Shown here piece after piece: positions 35,369 to 44,006 of a stretch of 64,000 nucleotides of DNA (positions within the stretch are counted from its first letter, which is position 1; every line of letters starts with the position of its first letter). Below the pieces are notes generated by a model. It saw nothing but the letters and a program-made list of their open reading frames with translations. It had not been told where the DNA came from and made no database searches. The DNA is from DASQPR01 sp963724705 (lineage in GTDB: Bacteria > Actinomycetota > Actinomycetes > Mycobacteriales > Micromonosporaceae). The position numbers were made by a program, and so were the translations under genes. The DNA is taken from positions 744,001 through 808,000 of the forward strand of contig CAVRVS010000001.1 of NCBI GenBank assembly GCA_963724705.1, given 5' to 3'.

Positions 35369-35399
35369 ACCGGTGTCGGCCGATCGGGCCGACACCGGT
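35369..35399. terminator. 13-bp perfect bidirectional terminator hairpin
   Basis: ACCGGTGTCGGCC at 35369-35381 pairs without mismatch with GGCCGACACCGGT at 35387-35399 around a five-base loop. It lies between the convergent MutT1-like gene and hupB and can serve both. No U run is present on either side. Confidence 0.85.
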
Positions 35400-35449
35400 T
35401 GTGTGCTGTGATGCGGTTGTGCCGTATGAGGTGCCGTTCAGGTGCCGCG

Positions 35450-36031
35450 TCAGCGGGCCTTGCGGGCGGGCGCCTTCTTGGCGGCCGTCTTGGTGGCCGG
35501 TGCCTTCTTGGCGACTGCCTTCGTCGCGGCAGTCTTACGCGCCGTCGTCGCGGGGGTCGTCTTGCGGGCCACGGTCTTCTTGGCCGGCGTTGCCTTAGCA
35601 GTGGTCGCCTTAGCGGTCGTTGCCTTGGCGGTGGTCGCCTTCGCCGTGGTCTTGCGGGCCGTCGTTGCCTTGGCGGTGGTCGCCTTGGCGGTCGTCGTCC
35701 GCGACGTGGTCTTGGCCGCCACCTTGGCCGTGGTCTTGCGAGCCCCGGCCGGCGCCTTGCCACTTGCCACCATGTCCTTGAAGCCGGCACCGGCGCGGAA
35801 CGCCGGGATAGCCGTCTTCTTCACCTTTACGGCTTCGCCCGTCCTCGGGTTGCGCGCCATCCGGGCGGCCCGGACGCGCTTCTCGAAGACACCGAATCCG
35901 GTGATAGAAACCTTGTCGCCCTTGGTGACCGCGGCCTGGACCTCGGCAAGCACCGCGTCGAGCGCGGCGGTAGCCGTCTTCTTTTCACCCAGGCGAACCG
36001 CGAGCGCATCGATCAGCTCGGCCTTGTTCAC
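35450..36031 (-). CDS. hupB: HU-family nucleoid protein with Lys/Ala/Thr tail
   Basis: 193 residues from GTG 36031 (VNKAELIDALAVRLGEKKTA), fixed by GGAGGG about six bases upstream. The first 90 residues are a complete HU domain: GFGVFEKRVRAARMARNPRTGE is the DNA-binding beta arm with its Pro. The remaining ~100 are a basic tail of repeated KATTA-type pentapeptides and PAKK motifs, as in actinobacterial HupB/HupS, resembling histone H1. The tail DNA is a 15-base imperfect repeat array. The gene stands alone, with leuD upstream on the same strand. Confidence 0.95.
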   Translation of the reverse strand: MNKAELIDALAVRLGEKKTATAALDAVLAEVQAAVTKGDKVSITGFGVFEKRVRAARMARNPRTGEAVKVKKTAIPAFRAGAGFKDMVASGKAPAGARKTTAKVAAKTTSRTTTAKATTAKATTARKTTAKATTAKATTAKATTAKATPAKKTVARKTTPATTARKTAATKAVAKKAPATKTAAKKAPARKAR

Positions 36032-36169
36032 GAGTTCCCTCCATACCAAACGATGACCATCTTGGCCATTCTGCGGCACGCTATGCCCTTTGCACCAAGG
36101 AATCAAACTTCCGTGGGCAATTCTTCTTGTTGTGGCACAACGGGAACAGGATACCTGGTCCGCCGAAAG

Positions 36170-36760
36170 TCAACGTACGGCGGGAAGAAAGGACGCCCGC
36201 GAGGCCTCGAAATCAGCGATCACACCGTCCATACGCAGGGTTAATGCAATGTCGTCGAGTCCTTCGAGCAAACGGGTCCGGGCGAAATCGTCGAGCGGGA
36301 ACGGCCAGGATTGCGTGTCCAGGCGAACTTCCCGTGTCGTCACGTCGACAGTCACTTTCGTGGACGGATTCGCTTCGACGATCGACCACAGTGTCTCGAC
36401 GGAATCCGGCGCCAAGGTGACCGGGACGAGTCCTTCCTTGAGAGCGTTGCCGCGGAAGATGTCTCCGAAACTCGGCGCGATGACCGCGCGCATTCCCCAG
36501 TCGCGCAATGCCCAGACCGCATGTTCGCGCGACGATCCGGTGCCGAATTGCCGCCCGGCAATGAGAATCGAGGCACCGGCGAACTCCGGCTTCTCCAGCG
36601 GGAAGTGCGGGTCGTTGTCCCGCCACGCACGAAACAATCCGTCCTCAAAGCCGGTCTTCGTGATGCGCTTGAGATAGACGGCCGGAATGATCTGGTCGGT
36701 ATCCACATCGGAGCGGCGCAGCGGCAGTGCGGTGCCGGTGTGCACAGTGACCTTGTCCAT
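36170..36760 (-). CDS. leuD: 3-isopropylmalate dehydratase small subunit
   Basis: LeuD, 196 residues, the swivelling subunit of isopropylmalate isomerase (leucine synthesis; also citramalate isomerisation for isoleucine). Key blocks: RSDVDTDQIIPAVYLK near 16, GRQFGTGSSREHAVWALRDWG near 75 and the active-site loop IAPSFGDIFRGNALKEGL. ATG at 36760 has AAGGGAG about seven bases upstream. It lies 28 bases after leuC in the same operon. Confidence 0.97.
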   Translation of the reverse strand: MDKVTVHTGTALPLRRSDVDTDQIIPAVYLKRITKTGFEDGLFRAWRDNDPHFPLEKPEFAGASILIAGRQFGTGSSREHAVWALRDWGMRAVIAPSFGDIFRGNALKEGLVPVTLAPDSVETLWSIVEANPSTKVTVDVTTREVRLDTQSWPFPLDDFARTRLLEGLDDIALTLRMDGVIADFEASRASFLPAVR

Positions 36761-36788
36761 TGCTGAGCTCCCTTAGATCTCGATCGGC

Positions 36789-38213
36789 CTAGTTAAGGTC
36801 GGCCGGGGCGGCGAAGTGACCGGCGACCGCGGTCGCGGCGGCGACGGGCGGCGACACGAGATGCGTACGACCGCCGCGGCCTTGCCGACCTTCGAAGTTG
36901 CGGTTCGACGTGGAGGCCGACCGCTGGCCCGGCTGGAGCGTGTCGGGGTTCATGCCGAGGCACATCGAGCATCCGGCGAAACGCCATTCCGCACCCGCAT
37001 CCTCGAACACCTTGTGCAGTCCTTCGGCCTCAGCCTGCAGACGTACGGCGGCGGAGCCCGGTACGACGAGCATGCGTACGGATCGCGCAACTCGCCGACC
37101 CCGCAACACATCCGCGGCGGCCCGCAGGTCTTCGAGCCGTCCATTCGTACACGAGCCGAGGAACACAACATCGACCGGCACGTCATACATCCGAGTGCCG
37201 GGTTCCAGTGCCATGTAAGCGAGTGCGCGCTCCGCGGCCGTACGGCTGCCGACGTCGCCGAAGCTCGACGGATCCGGCACCACACCGTCGAGACGTACGC
37301 CCTGACCCGGGTTCGTGCCCCAGGTAACGAACGGACGCAACGATGGCGCGTCGATGTGCACCTCGGCGTCGAACGTCGCGCCGGCGTCGGTCGGCAGCGA
37401 ACGCCAGTAGTCCAGCGCTGCCTCCCAGTCCTTGCCAATCGGCGCGTACTGCCGGCCCTCCACATAGGAGAACGTGGTGTCGTCCGGCGCGATCATCCCG
37501 GCCTTCGCACCCCACTCGATCGACATGTTGGCGACCGTCATGCGGCCTTCCATCGACAGCGCCTCGATCGCCGGGCCGCGATATTCCACGACGTGCCCGA
37601 TGCCGGCGCCCGTACCGACCTGAGAGATGAGCGAGAGCACGAGATCCTTCGCGGTCACGCCCGGGCCGAGTTCACCGTCGACCGTCACCGCCATCGTCTT
37701 CGGTCGCGCCTGCGGCAGTGTCTGCGTCGCGAGCACGTGCTCGACCTCACTCGTACCGATGCCGAACGCCAGTGACCCGAACGCGCCGTGCGTCGCGGTG
37801 TGCGAGTCGCCGCACACGATCGTCATGCCCGGCTGGGTCAGACCGATCTGCGGTCCCAATACGTGGACGATGCCTTGTTCAGCGTCGCCGAGCGGATGAG
37901 ATCTGATCCCGAACTCCGCGCAGTTGCGGCGCAGTGCCTCGATCTGCGTCCGGGACACCGGTTCGGAGATCGTGGTCAGGCTGTCCGTCGGTGTGTTGTG
38001 GTCCTCGGTCGCGATCGTGAGATCGGGCCGGCGCACCCGTCGGCCGGCGACCCGCAGGCCGTCAAACGCCTGTGGACTGGTCACCTCGTGGACCAGATGC
38101 AGGTCGACGTAGAGGAGATCGGGCTCCCCCGGCTCCGTACCGGGGCGCACCACGTGCGCGTCCCACACCTTCTCCGACAACGTACGTGCGTTCACGTTTC
38201 CTACTCCCACCAT
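36789..38213 (-). CDS. leuC: 3-isopropylmalate dehydratase large subunit
   Basis: LeuC, 474 residues, carries the [4Fe-4S] cluster that isomerises isopropylmalate. The ligand cysteines are in VFLGSCTNGR near 350 and FAGCSMCLGMNPD near 413; TEDHNTPT and CGDSHTATHGAFGS are active-site blocks. Two starts are plausible: ATG 38213 (AGGAAG upstream) or GTG 38195 (VNARTLSEKVW, with GGAGTAGGAA upstream). The latter fits family N-termini better. It is divergent from ndgR, whose product is known to control leuCD in streptomycetes. Confidence 0.97.
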   Translation of the reverse strand: MVGVGNVNARTLSEKVWDAHVVRPGTEPGEPDLLYVDLHLVHEVTSPQAFDGLRVAGRRVRRPDLTIATEDHNTPTDSLTTISEPVSRTQIEALRRNCAEFGIRSHPLGDAEQGIVHVLGPQIGLTQPGMTIVCGDSHTATHGAFGSLAFGIGTSEVEHVLATQTLPQARPKTMAVTVDGELGPGVTAKDLVLSLISQVGTGAGIGHVVEYRGPAIEALSMEGRMTVANMSIEWGAKAGMIAPDDTTFSYVEGRQYAPIGKDWEAALDYWRSLPTDAGATFDAEVHIDAPSLRPFVTWGTNPGQGVRLDGVVPDPSSFGDVGSRTAAERALAYMALEPGTRMYDVPVDVVFLGSCTNGRLEDLRAAADVLRGRRVARSVRMLVVPGSAAVRLQAEAEGLHKVFEDAGAEWRFAGCSMCLGMNPDTLQPGQRSASTSNRNFEGRQGRGGRTHLVSPPVAAATAVAGHFAAPADLN

Positions 38214-38250
38214 CTGGACTTCCTAAAGTTTGGGAGGTATGTTTCGCCCT
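38204..38250. promoter_or_regulatory. very short leuC-ndgR divergent control region
   Basis: Only 37 to 55 bases separate the leuC and ndgR starts, so their promoters must overlap each other or the genes. CTCCCA (38204-38209) and TGGGAG (38231-38236) form a six-base inverted repeat with a 21-base spacer, a candidate operator for NdgR. No clear -10/-35 pair is visible. Confidence 0.45.
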
Positions 38251-38949
38251 ATGGGACAGAGTATCAGCGGGGTCGGGGTGCTTGACAAGGCTATCGTCAT
38301 CCTCGGCGCGTGCGTCGATGGAGCGAGCCTGGCCGAGCTCGTGGAACGGACGAAGCTGCCGCGGGCGACGGCCCACCGGCTCGCCCAGGCGTTGGAAATC
38401 CACCGGATGCTGGTTCGTGACCCGCAAGGCCGGTGGCGCCCGGGACCCCGGCTGGGCGAGCTCGCCAACGCCGCACCGGACGTCCTGCTGACCGCGGCCG
38501 AGCCGATGGTCGCCGCATTGCGGGACGCGACCGGCGAAAGTTCGCAGCTCTACCTTCGCCGGGCCGATGAGCGCATCTGCGTCGCCGCCGCCGAACGCGC
38601 GAGCGGCCTCCGGGACACCGTGCCCATCGGTGCCGTCCTCCCCATGATCGCCGGCTCCGCCGCACAGGTACTGCTGGCGTGGGAGCCGCCCGAGGCGGTC
38701 ATGCCGCTGCTGCCGCGGTGCAAGTTCACCGGTCGCACACTGGCCGAGGTCCGCCGGCGCGGCTGGGCCGCGAGCGTGGCCGAACGCGAGCCGGGGGTGG
38801 CCAGCGTCTCGGCGCCGGTGCGGGACCGTACCGGTCGGGTCATCGCCGCCATCAGCGTGTCCGGCCCGATCGAGCGGCTCGGCCGCCGCCCCGGCGACCG
38901 GCACGCCATGGCCGTCGTCCGCGCCGGCCAGCGTCTGTCCGGCCTGTAG
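38251..38949 (+). CDS. ndgR: IclR-family regulator NdgR
   Basis: About 232 residues from the ATG at 38251 (MGQSISGVGVLDKAIVIL); two upstream ATGs in frame are possible. The N-terminal winged helix has LPRATAHRLAQALEIHRML as recognition helix. The C-terminal IclR effector domain follows with ESSQLYLRRADERICVAAAE, GLRDTVPIGAVLPMIAGSAAQ and GVASVSAPVRDRTGRVIAA, closely resembling streptomycete NdgR/LtbR. NdgR binds the leuC promoter and links amino-acid levels to leucine synthesis and development. Its divergent position relative to leuCD is the conserved one. Confidence 0.92.
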   Translation: MGQSISGVGVLDKAIVILGACVDGASLAELVERTKLPRATAHRLAQALEIHRMLVRDPQGRWRPGPRLGELANAAPDVLLTAAEPMVAALRDATGESSQLYLRRADERICVAAAERASGLRDTVPIGAVLPMIAGSAAQVLLAWEPPEAVMPLLPRCKFTGRTLAEVRRRGWAASVAEREPGVASVSAPVRDRTGRVIAAISVSGPIERLGRRPGDRHAMAVVRAGQRLSGL

Positions 38950-39124
38950 GTCAATCCAGCGGTACGGCGTCGGCCAGCGCTTGCGGCGGCGCCGCGTCGG
39001 GTCATAGCGATTCGGTCACCGAACGCCGGCCACGCGGTGGATGCGGCCCCGCGTTTCGGGGGCCGTCGGTTTGTCAGGGCTCGGTACGATCGATGCTCGA
39101 CAAACCCCCGGAAGGAACTCCCTC

Positions 39125-40955
39125 GTGAGTGACCACACTCCGCCGGCATCGGGCTCTACCGAGCCGGTGCGCGCGCCGGACCCCATTCCTTCGCCTTGGG
39201 CCGCACCGCCGGCCGGTACGGGCGACCACACGTACGCCCCGCCGGTCAGCGACATGACAGTGTCCACTGCCGACCTGTCGACGCCGGTCCCCCATCAGCT
39301 TGGCTCCGGCGGTGAGACCTTGGTCGAGTTCGGCGCGGCCGAGCGCCCCGCGCCTCGTCCGGGACGGCGCCGTGCGATCGTGCTGTCGGCGAGTACGGCG
39401 TTGCTGCTGCTGGTCGGCGTCGGTGCGTACGCCGGCGTGCGGGCCTGGACCGGCAGTGCGGTCGAGCCCGAGTCGGCGATGCCCGCCTCGGTCAGCGCCT
39501 TCGTACGCATCGATTTCAACCCCGGCTACGGCGACAAGCTGACCGTCAACGGTCTCGTCAAGAAGTTCCCGACCAGCGGCAAATCCGCCGCGGATCTGCT
39601 CACCAAGCTCGAGACCGGCATCGCGAAGGACGCCGGCCTCAATTACGCAACCGACGTCAAACCGTGGTTCGGCGGCCGGGCCGGCATCGGAGCGTGGACC
39701 GATGGCCAAGGCAAACCGGTCGCGCTGATCGCCCTCGCGAGTACGGACGACGCCAAAGCAGCGGCGACGCTGACGAAACTCCGCTCGACCAAGGGCGCGG
39801 ACTCGTTCGGCTTCGCGATGGAGAAGGGCTACGCACTGATTGCCGGCTCGGACGGCGACATGCAGGCGGCCGCAGCCGCGGCGGTAGCCGAGGCCAAGAC
39901 CGCCACGCTCGCCGACAGCGACACATTCAAGTCGACCGTCGCCCATGTCGGCGGCGGCAACCTTCTCCTCGGGTACGCCGACCTCGGCAAGGTGTCCACG
40001 CTCGTCAAATCGGCGTCAGCGTCGGCGCCCGATCAGTCCGGCGGCGGTTTCGAACCCGGCGCCGGCCCGCTGGGCGTCGGCCCATTCGGCCTCTTCGATC
40101 TTCCGCGTCTTGGTACGGCTGGCGGCTCGGCGGCCTTGACCGGATTCGCCGCGGTCGGTGGCAAGGTGACCGGTGATGGCATCGAAGTGCGCGCCCACGT
40201 TGACGGGCTCAAGGCCACCGTCGCCTCATCCGGCACGAAGGTCATGTCGACGCTCTCGGCGCTGCCGTCGGCCACGATCGTGGGCGCCTCGACAGCCGGC
40301 CTCGACCCGAACAGCGATGCGGCCAAACAGCTGTCGAGCACGCTCGGCATGTTGGCCAGCGGCGCGGCCTTCGGGGCCAGTGGGACCGACGACCCGTTCG
40401 CCGGCGGCCCCACCGATCCATTCGCCGCGGATCCCGGCACCGATCCATTCGGCGGCGACCCCGGTAGCGATCCGTTGACCGGCACATTGCGGTCGGCCAT
40501 CGCCAACGTGGTCACGCCCGTCCTCACGGCCAAGCGGTTGACCGTCGCCTTCACCGGGCTGGGCTGCCGATCACACCCCGGGCCTGCTGGTGAATGTCGA
40601 GGAACGCGATGCCACGGCCGCGTCGTCGCTGGCCGATTCGATAAACCAACTCGCCACTGGCGCACCGGCCGGCCTGCTGAAGGTCACACACAGCGGCACG
40701 TCGGTCAACGCGACGGTCGGTGCACCGGCCATGGGCGGCGCACTCGGCACATCCGACCTCTTCAAGACGACGATGGCCGGCATGTCGGACGCGTCCAGCG
40801 CCGGCTATCTCGATATGCAGAAGATCATCGCGTTGACCGGCCGCAGCATGCCGTCGGCCACCCGCGCCGACCTCGCGCCGGTCAAGGCGATCGGATTCGG
40901 CACCACGTCGACCGGTACGGCGTCGGACGTCCTTCTCCGCATCGTCATCAGGTAG
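39125..40955 (+). CDS. DUF3352-type membrane protein, one-base frameshift
   Basis: Starts at GTG 39125 (VSDHTPPASGSTEPV). It has a disordered cytosolic head, one transmembrane helix (RAIVLSASTALLLLVGVGAYA near 80), then a large extracytoplasmic domain built on PASVSAFVRIDFNPG, DVKPWFGGRAGIG and IALASTDDAKAAA, typical of DUF3352. A Gly/Asp/Pro segment (DPFAGGPTDPFAADPGTDPF) precedes a break near 40558-40572. The C-terminal family features (GLLVNVEERDA, GYLDMQKIIAL, VLLRIVIR) then continue in the +1 frame to 40955. Length is 3n+1, so one extra base is present; repaired product ~609 residues. Function unknown. Confidence 0.8.
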
Positions 40956-40975
40956 CGCGCGTTCGAACGCAGTAC

Positions 40976-41004
40976 GGCCCCGCAGCCACATCGGCTGCGG
41001 GGCC
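40976..41004 (+). terminator. 12-bp perfect terminator hairpin
   Basis: GGCCCCGCAGCC (40976-40987) pairs perfectly with GGCTGCGGGGCC (40993-41004), 20 bases after the stop of the DUF3352 gene in its corrected frame. Its position supports 40955, not 41128, as the true gene end. Confidence 0.85.
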
Positions 41005-41075
41005 GCGCTCGTCGGCTCATGTCACTATTTGCCAACACCGACCGGCCAACACCTTCGGTCGAAAGGGAGAACGAC

Positions 41076-41459
41076 ATGCAGCGACTGGCGTATTCGTTGG
41101 CGGCGGTGACGATCGTGCTCGCACTTAGTGGATGCGACGGCCAGCCGATCGGATCGACATTCGCAGTTGCGGTGCGCATCGTGGCATGTGCCGGAGACTG
41201 CCTAGAATTGCCGCTCCCGAACGCTGCCGTCGAGGTTCTGTCGGATGACGACAAGCCTGTTGGCTCTGGCCAGACTGACGCGACCGGCGAATACCGCTTC
41301 AAGGTTTCGGGAGGCGGCACCTTCCACATTGTTGTGAAGTCGCCGTTTGTCAAGGGCGGCATGAAAGACACGTACGCCGACGGCTCGGGCAAAGGGTCGG
41401 ACACGACGGTAACCCTGCTGGCGCCCATGTCGTCCGTGACGATTCCGGCTCCGGGCTGA
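41076..41459 (+). CDS. lipoprotein with prealbumin-like domain
   Basis: 127 residues from the ATG at 41076 (MQRLAYSLAAVTIVLALSGC), with GGGAG about seven bases upstream. The signal peptide ends in the lipobox LSGC, so the mature protein is lipid-anchored at Cys20. The mature part has LPNAAVEVLSDD, GSGQTDATGEYRFKV and FHIVVKSPF, the pattern of a small carboxypeptidase-regulatory/prealbumin-like beta-sandwich, plus two cysteines (ACAGDC) near 40. Function unknown. Flanked by a terminator and two tRNA genes. Confidence 0.78.
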   Translation: MQRLAYSLAAVTIVLALSGCDGQPIGSTFAVAVRIVACAGDCLELPLPNAAVEVLSDDDKPVGSGQTDATGEYRFKVSGGGTFHIVVKSPFVKGGMKDTYADGSGKGSDTTVTLLAPMSSVTIPAPG

Positions 41460-41712
41460 CCGGGGTCGGTCACGACGCACCACTGACGACGGCCAGAACG
41501 GACCGAACTCTCCTGGGAGCCTGGGCGGTCCTGGTGTCGGTCTTGAACCACGACCACGGCAGGCAAGTGAAACCACTCGACACTTCGCCGTTGGGATGCG
41601 TGAGCCGTTGCCTGCGCTGCCGTTGCCGGTCGTTGCCTCAGCATGTGCGCCAGTCTCGCTGCGGCCAGAAAATAAAGCCACAAGCCCTGGTAGATAGGGC
41701 TTGCGGCGGATG

Positions 41713-41785
41713 TAGCCCCGATGGGATTCGAACCCACGCTACCGCCTTGAGAGGGCGGCGTCCTAGGCCACTAGACGACGGGGCC
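41713..41785 (-). tRNA. tRNA-Glu (CTC)
   Basis: 73 bases on the minus strand. The acceptor GGCCCCG pairs with CGGGGCT (one G-U), followed by the D-arm TCGTCTAGTGGCCTAGGAC. The anticodon loop CTCTCAA (anticodon CTC) sits on a five-bp GC stem, and the T loop is TTCGAAT. Discriminator A; CCA is not encoded. Confidence 0.95.
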
Positions 41786-41842
41786 GTGCGGTTGTGCTGA
41801 ACCGGGGGTCACGCCCTTCTGGCGGGCACGACGCATCGGTCG

Positions 41843-41914
41843 CTGGGGTACCAGGACTCGAACCTAGACTAACTGAACCAGAATCAGTTGGGCTGCCAAT
41901 TACCCCATACCCCA
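41843..41914 (-). tRNA. tRNA-Gln (CTG)
   Basis: 72 bases on the minus strand. TGGGGTA pairs with TACCCCA, discriminator G. The anticodon stem ACTGA/TCAGT carries loop TTCTGGT (anticodon CTG), and the T loop is TTCGAGT. CCA is not encoded. It is followed 57 bases on by tRNA-Glu, likely one transcript. GluRS usually misacylates tRNA-Gln in actinobacteria for GatCAB, which explains why these two are often paired. Confidence 0.95.
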
Positions 41915-42041
41915 ATTGGCCCGTGGTGGCGCCGAAGGAGAACTGTACCCGACACCGATAGGGCGGCAAAATCGGGTTCATCGACCTGACCGAGCCCGAA
42001 CCGGCCCGCGCTGCGACCGCCGCCCGCGCCCGAAATCGCGG

Positions 42042-42830
42042 TCAGTCGAGGGTGACAACCCGGTTGGTGAGGGTGCCTATTCCCTCGATGGACACGGTGC
42101 AGGTGTCGCCGTCGACGATCGGTGAGACGCCCGCCGGCGTGCCGGTGAGGATCACATCGCCGGGCAGCAAGGTCATGATGTGCGACACGTACGAGATCAG
42201 CGTCGGCACGTCGAACACCATGTCCTTCGTACGCCCGAGTTGGCGGACCTCATCGTTGACCTCGCACCGGACTTCAAGATCGCCGGCGTCGAGGCCCGTC
42301 ACGATCCACGGGCCGAGCGGGCAGAACGAGTCGAAGCCCTTGGCCCGCGTCCACTGACCGTCGCTGCGTTGCAGGTCACGTGCGGTCACGTCGTTGGCGG
42401 CGGTGTATCCGAAGATCGCCGCGCTGGCACCGGCGCGGTCGACCCGCCGGGCGCCGGCCGCACCGATCACCACAGCCAACTCCGCCTCGTGCTCGACCCG
42501 CTTCGACTGCGGCGGCAGCTTGATCGCGTCGTTGTCACCGATGATCGAGGTCGACGGCTTGAGAAACAGCAGTGGCTCCTTGGGCACGTCATTGCCGAGC
42601 TCCGAGGCATGATCAGCATAGTTACGGCCGACACACACGACCTTGCTCGGCAAGATCGGCGACAGCATCCGGACGTCGTCGAGCGCCCACCGCGAACCGC
42701 TGAATGTGAGATCGCCGAAGGGGTGGCCCTCGATCTCGGCGACGGTCATGCCGGCACTGCCGGCCCCGGACTCGCCCTCGACCGCACCGAACGACATGCC
42801 GCCACTATGCACAAACCGTGCAATCCGCAT
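42042..42830 (-). CDS. fumarylacetoacetate hydrolase (FAH) family protein
   Basis: 262 residues from ATG 42830 (MRIARFVHSGGMSFGAVEG), supported by GGGGAG seven bases upstream. The FAH fold has VVCVGRNYADHASELG near 75, the metal ligands in EHEAELAVVIG (E-x-E) near 125, DVTARDLQ, and GDVILTGTPAGVSP near the end. Family members hydrolyse or decarboxylate oxo-acids such as acylpyruvates, oxaloacetate or hydroxyhepta-dienedioate; the exact substrate is unknown. In many actinobacteria this gene lies with gltX and the leu/ilv block; here the tRNAs are downstream but gltX is absent. Confidence 0.88.
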   Translation of the reverse strand: MRIARFVHSGGMSFGAVEGESGAGSAGMTVAEIEGHPFGDLTFSGSRWALDDVRMLSPILPSKVVCVGRNYADHASELGNDVPKEPLLFLKPSTSIIGDNDAIKLPPQSKRVEHEAELAVVIGAAGARRVDRAGASAAIFGYTAANDVTARDLQRSDGQWTRAKGFDSFCPLGPWIVTGLDAGDLEVRCEVNDEVRQLGRTKDMVFDVPTLISYVSHIMTLLPGDVILTGTPAGVSPIVDGDTCTVSIEGIGTLTNRVVTLD

Positions 42831-43066
42831 CAGATTCTCCCCTATGCCACCGGCTCGTCCCCGCCGGTCAAATCTATCCCGCACCGGATTTCCACCCGGC
42901 GCTCGGGCCGGCCCGGCCGTTGCGTCGAGATCACGCCGCGCCGAGCGCGACGTCGCCATGGCATTCGCATCGCGTCGCCGCGGCGTTGCATCGTGTCGCT
43001 GCGGCATTCGCGGCGCGGCGCCGCGGCAATGAGCCGCCAGGCTGAGCGGTCGATACGCTGGACGTC

Positions 43067-43954
43067 GTGACCGCCACGATTGCCGCCGACATCCTGTCCG
43101 GCCCACAGTGGCGTGCGCGTCGAGCCGCCCACGAATCCCGCGTCGACGGATGGATCGCCGAACATCGCGATCGGCGACGGGTCGGCCGCAAGCATCCGGT
43201 CGAGGACTTCCTGTTCACGTACTACTCGTCGCGTCCGCGCCAGCTTCGCCGTTGGCATCCCGGCGCGGGCGTGCTGCTCACCGACGCGGATCCGTCCGAC
43301 TTCGGCCCGGACTACATGTTGCGGTCCGCCGGGGTCACGCTCGACGCGGCACGGGTACGGTCGCGCCGCGGCGAAGCGATCGCGTGGATGCGCGAGGTGC
43401 TCGCTGGTACGGCATCGCGGCCACCCCAGTTCGGTTGCTTCGGCATGCACGAGTGGGCGATGGTCTACCGCCAATCCGCCGACGAGATACGCCATGCCGA
43501 GTGGCCGATGCGGCTGACACCGGCGGAGACGGCGGCCGTCGTCGACGCCAATCGCGTGCGGTGCAGCCATTTCGACGCGTTCCGCTTCTTCACGCCGCCG
43601 GCCCGCCCGCTGAACGTGCTGCAACCGACCCGTTCGTCGCAGGCCGCGCTCGAACAGCCCGGCTGCCTCCACGCGAACATGGACCTCTACAAATGGGCGT
43701 ACAAGCTGTCGCCGTTGATTTCCAGTGAACTCGTCGCGGACTGCTTCGCCTTGGCTCGGGAGATCCGTACGGTCGACATGCAGGCAAGCCCGTACGACCT
43801 GACGGGGTTGGGGTACGCGCCGATTCGGGTCGAGACCGTGGCGGGCCGAGCCGAATACGTGGCCGCTCAGCGGGACTTCGCCGACCGGGCCGGCATCCTC
43901 CGCATACGGCTGATCGACGCGATCGATGCCGCGATGCGTACGGGCGATCAGTAG
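43067..43954 (+). CDS. conserved actinobacterial protein
   Basis: 295 residues starting at GTG 43067. Notable blocks: ILSGPQWRARRAAHESRVDG, HPVEDFLFTYYSSRPRQLRRWHPG, QFGCFGMHEWAMVY, HFDAFRFFTPPARPLN and PGCLHANMDLYKWAYKL, rich in His, Trp and Tyr and likely a metal or phosphate site. Relatives in databases are often labelled 3-methyladenine DNA glycosylase, but no helix-hairpin-helix glycosylase motif is visible here, so I do not adopt that name. Soluble, single gene, convergent with the membrane-protein gene downstream. Confidence 0.7.
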   Translation: MTATIAADILSGPQWRARRAAHESRVDGWIAEHRDRRRVGRKHPVEDFLFTYYSSRPRQLRRWHPGAGVLLTDADPSDFGPDYMLRSAGVTLDAARVRSRRGEAIAWMREVLAGTASRPPQFGCFGMHEWAMVYRQSADEIRHAEWPMRLTPAETAAVVDANRVRCSHFDAFRFFTPPARPLNVLQPTRSSQAALEQPGCLHANMDLYKWAYKLSPLISSELVADCFALAREIRTVDMQASPYDLTGLGYAPIRVETVAGRAEYVAAQRDFADRAGILRIRLIDAIDAAMRTGDQ

Positions 43955-44006
43955 CCGCCCAACAATCCCCGGTGTGACTGACCGATACGACATGCATATA
44001 GCGAAC

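Noticed and set aside
40956..41128. C-terminal continuation of the DUF3352 frame
   Set aside because: It is Arg/His-rich, runs through a perfect terminator hairpin and lacks family features, which lie in the shifted frame.
43067..43954. 3-methyladenine DNA glycosylase name used for relatives
   Set aside because: No glycosylase fold motif or catalytic Asp context is visible; kept as a conserved protein of unknown function.
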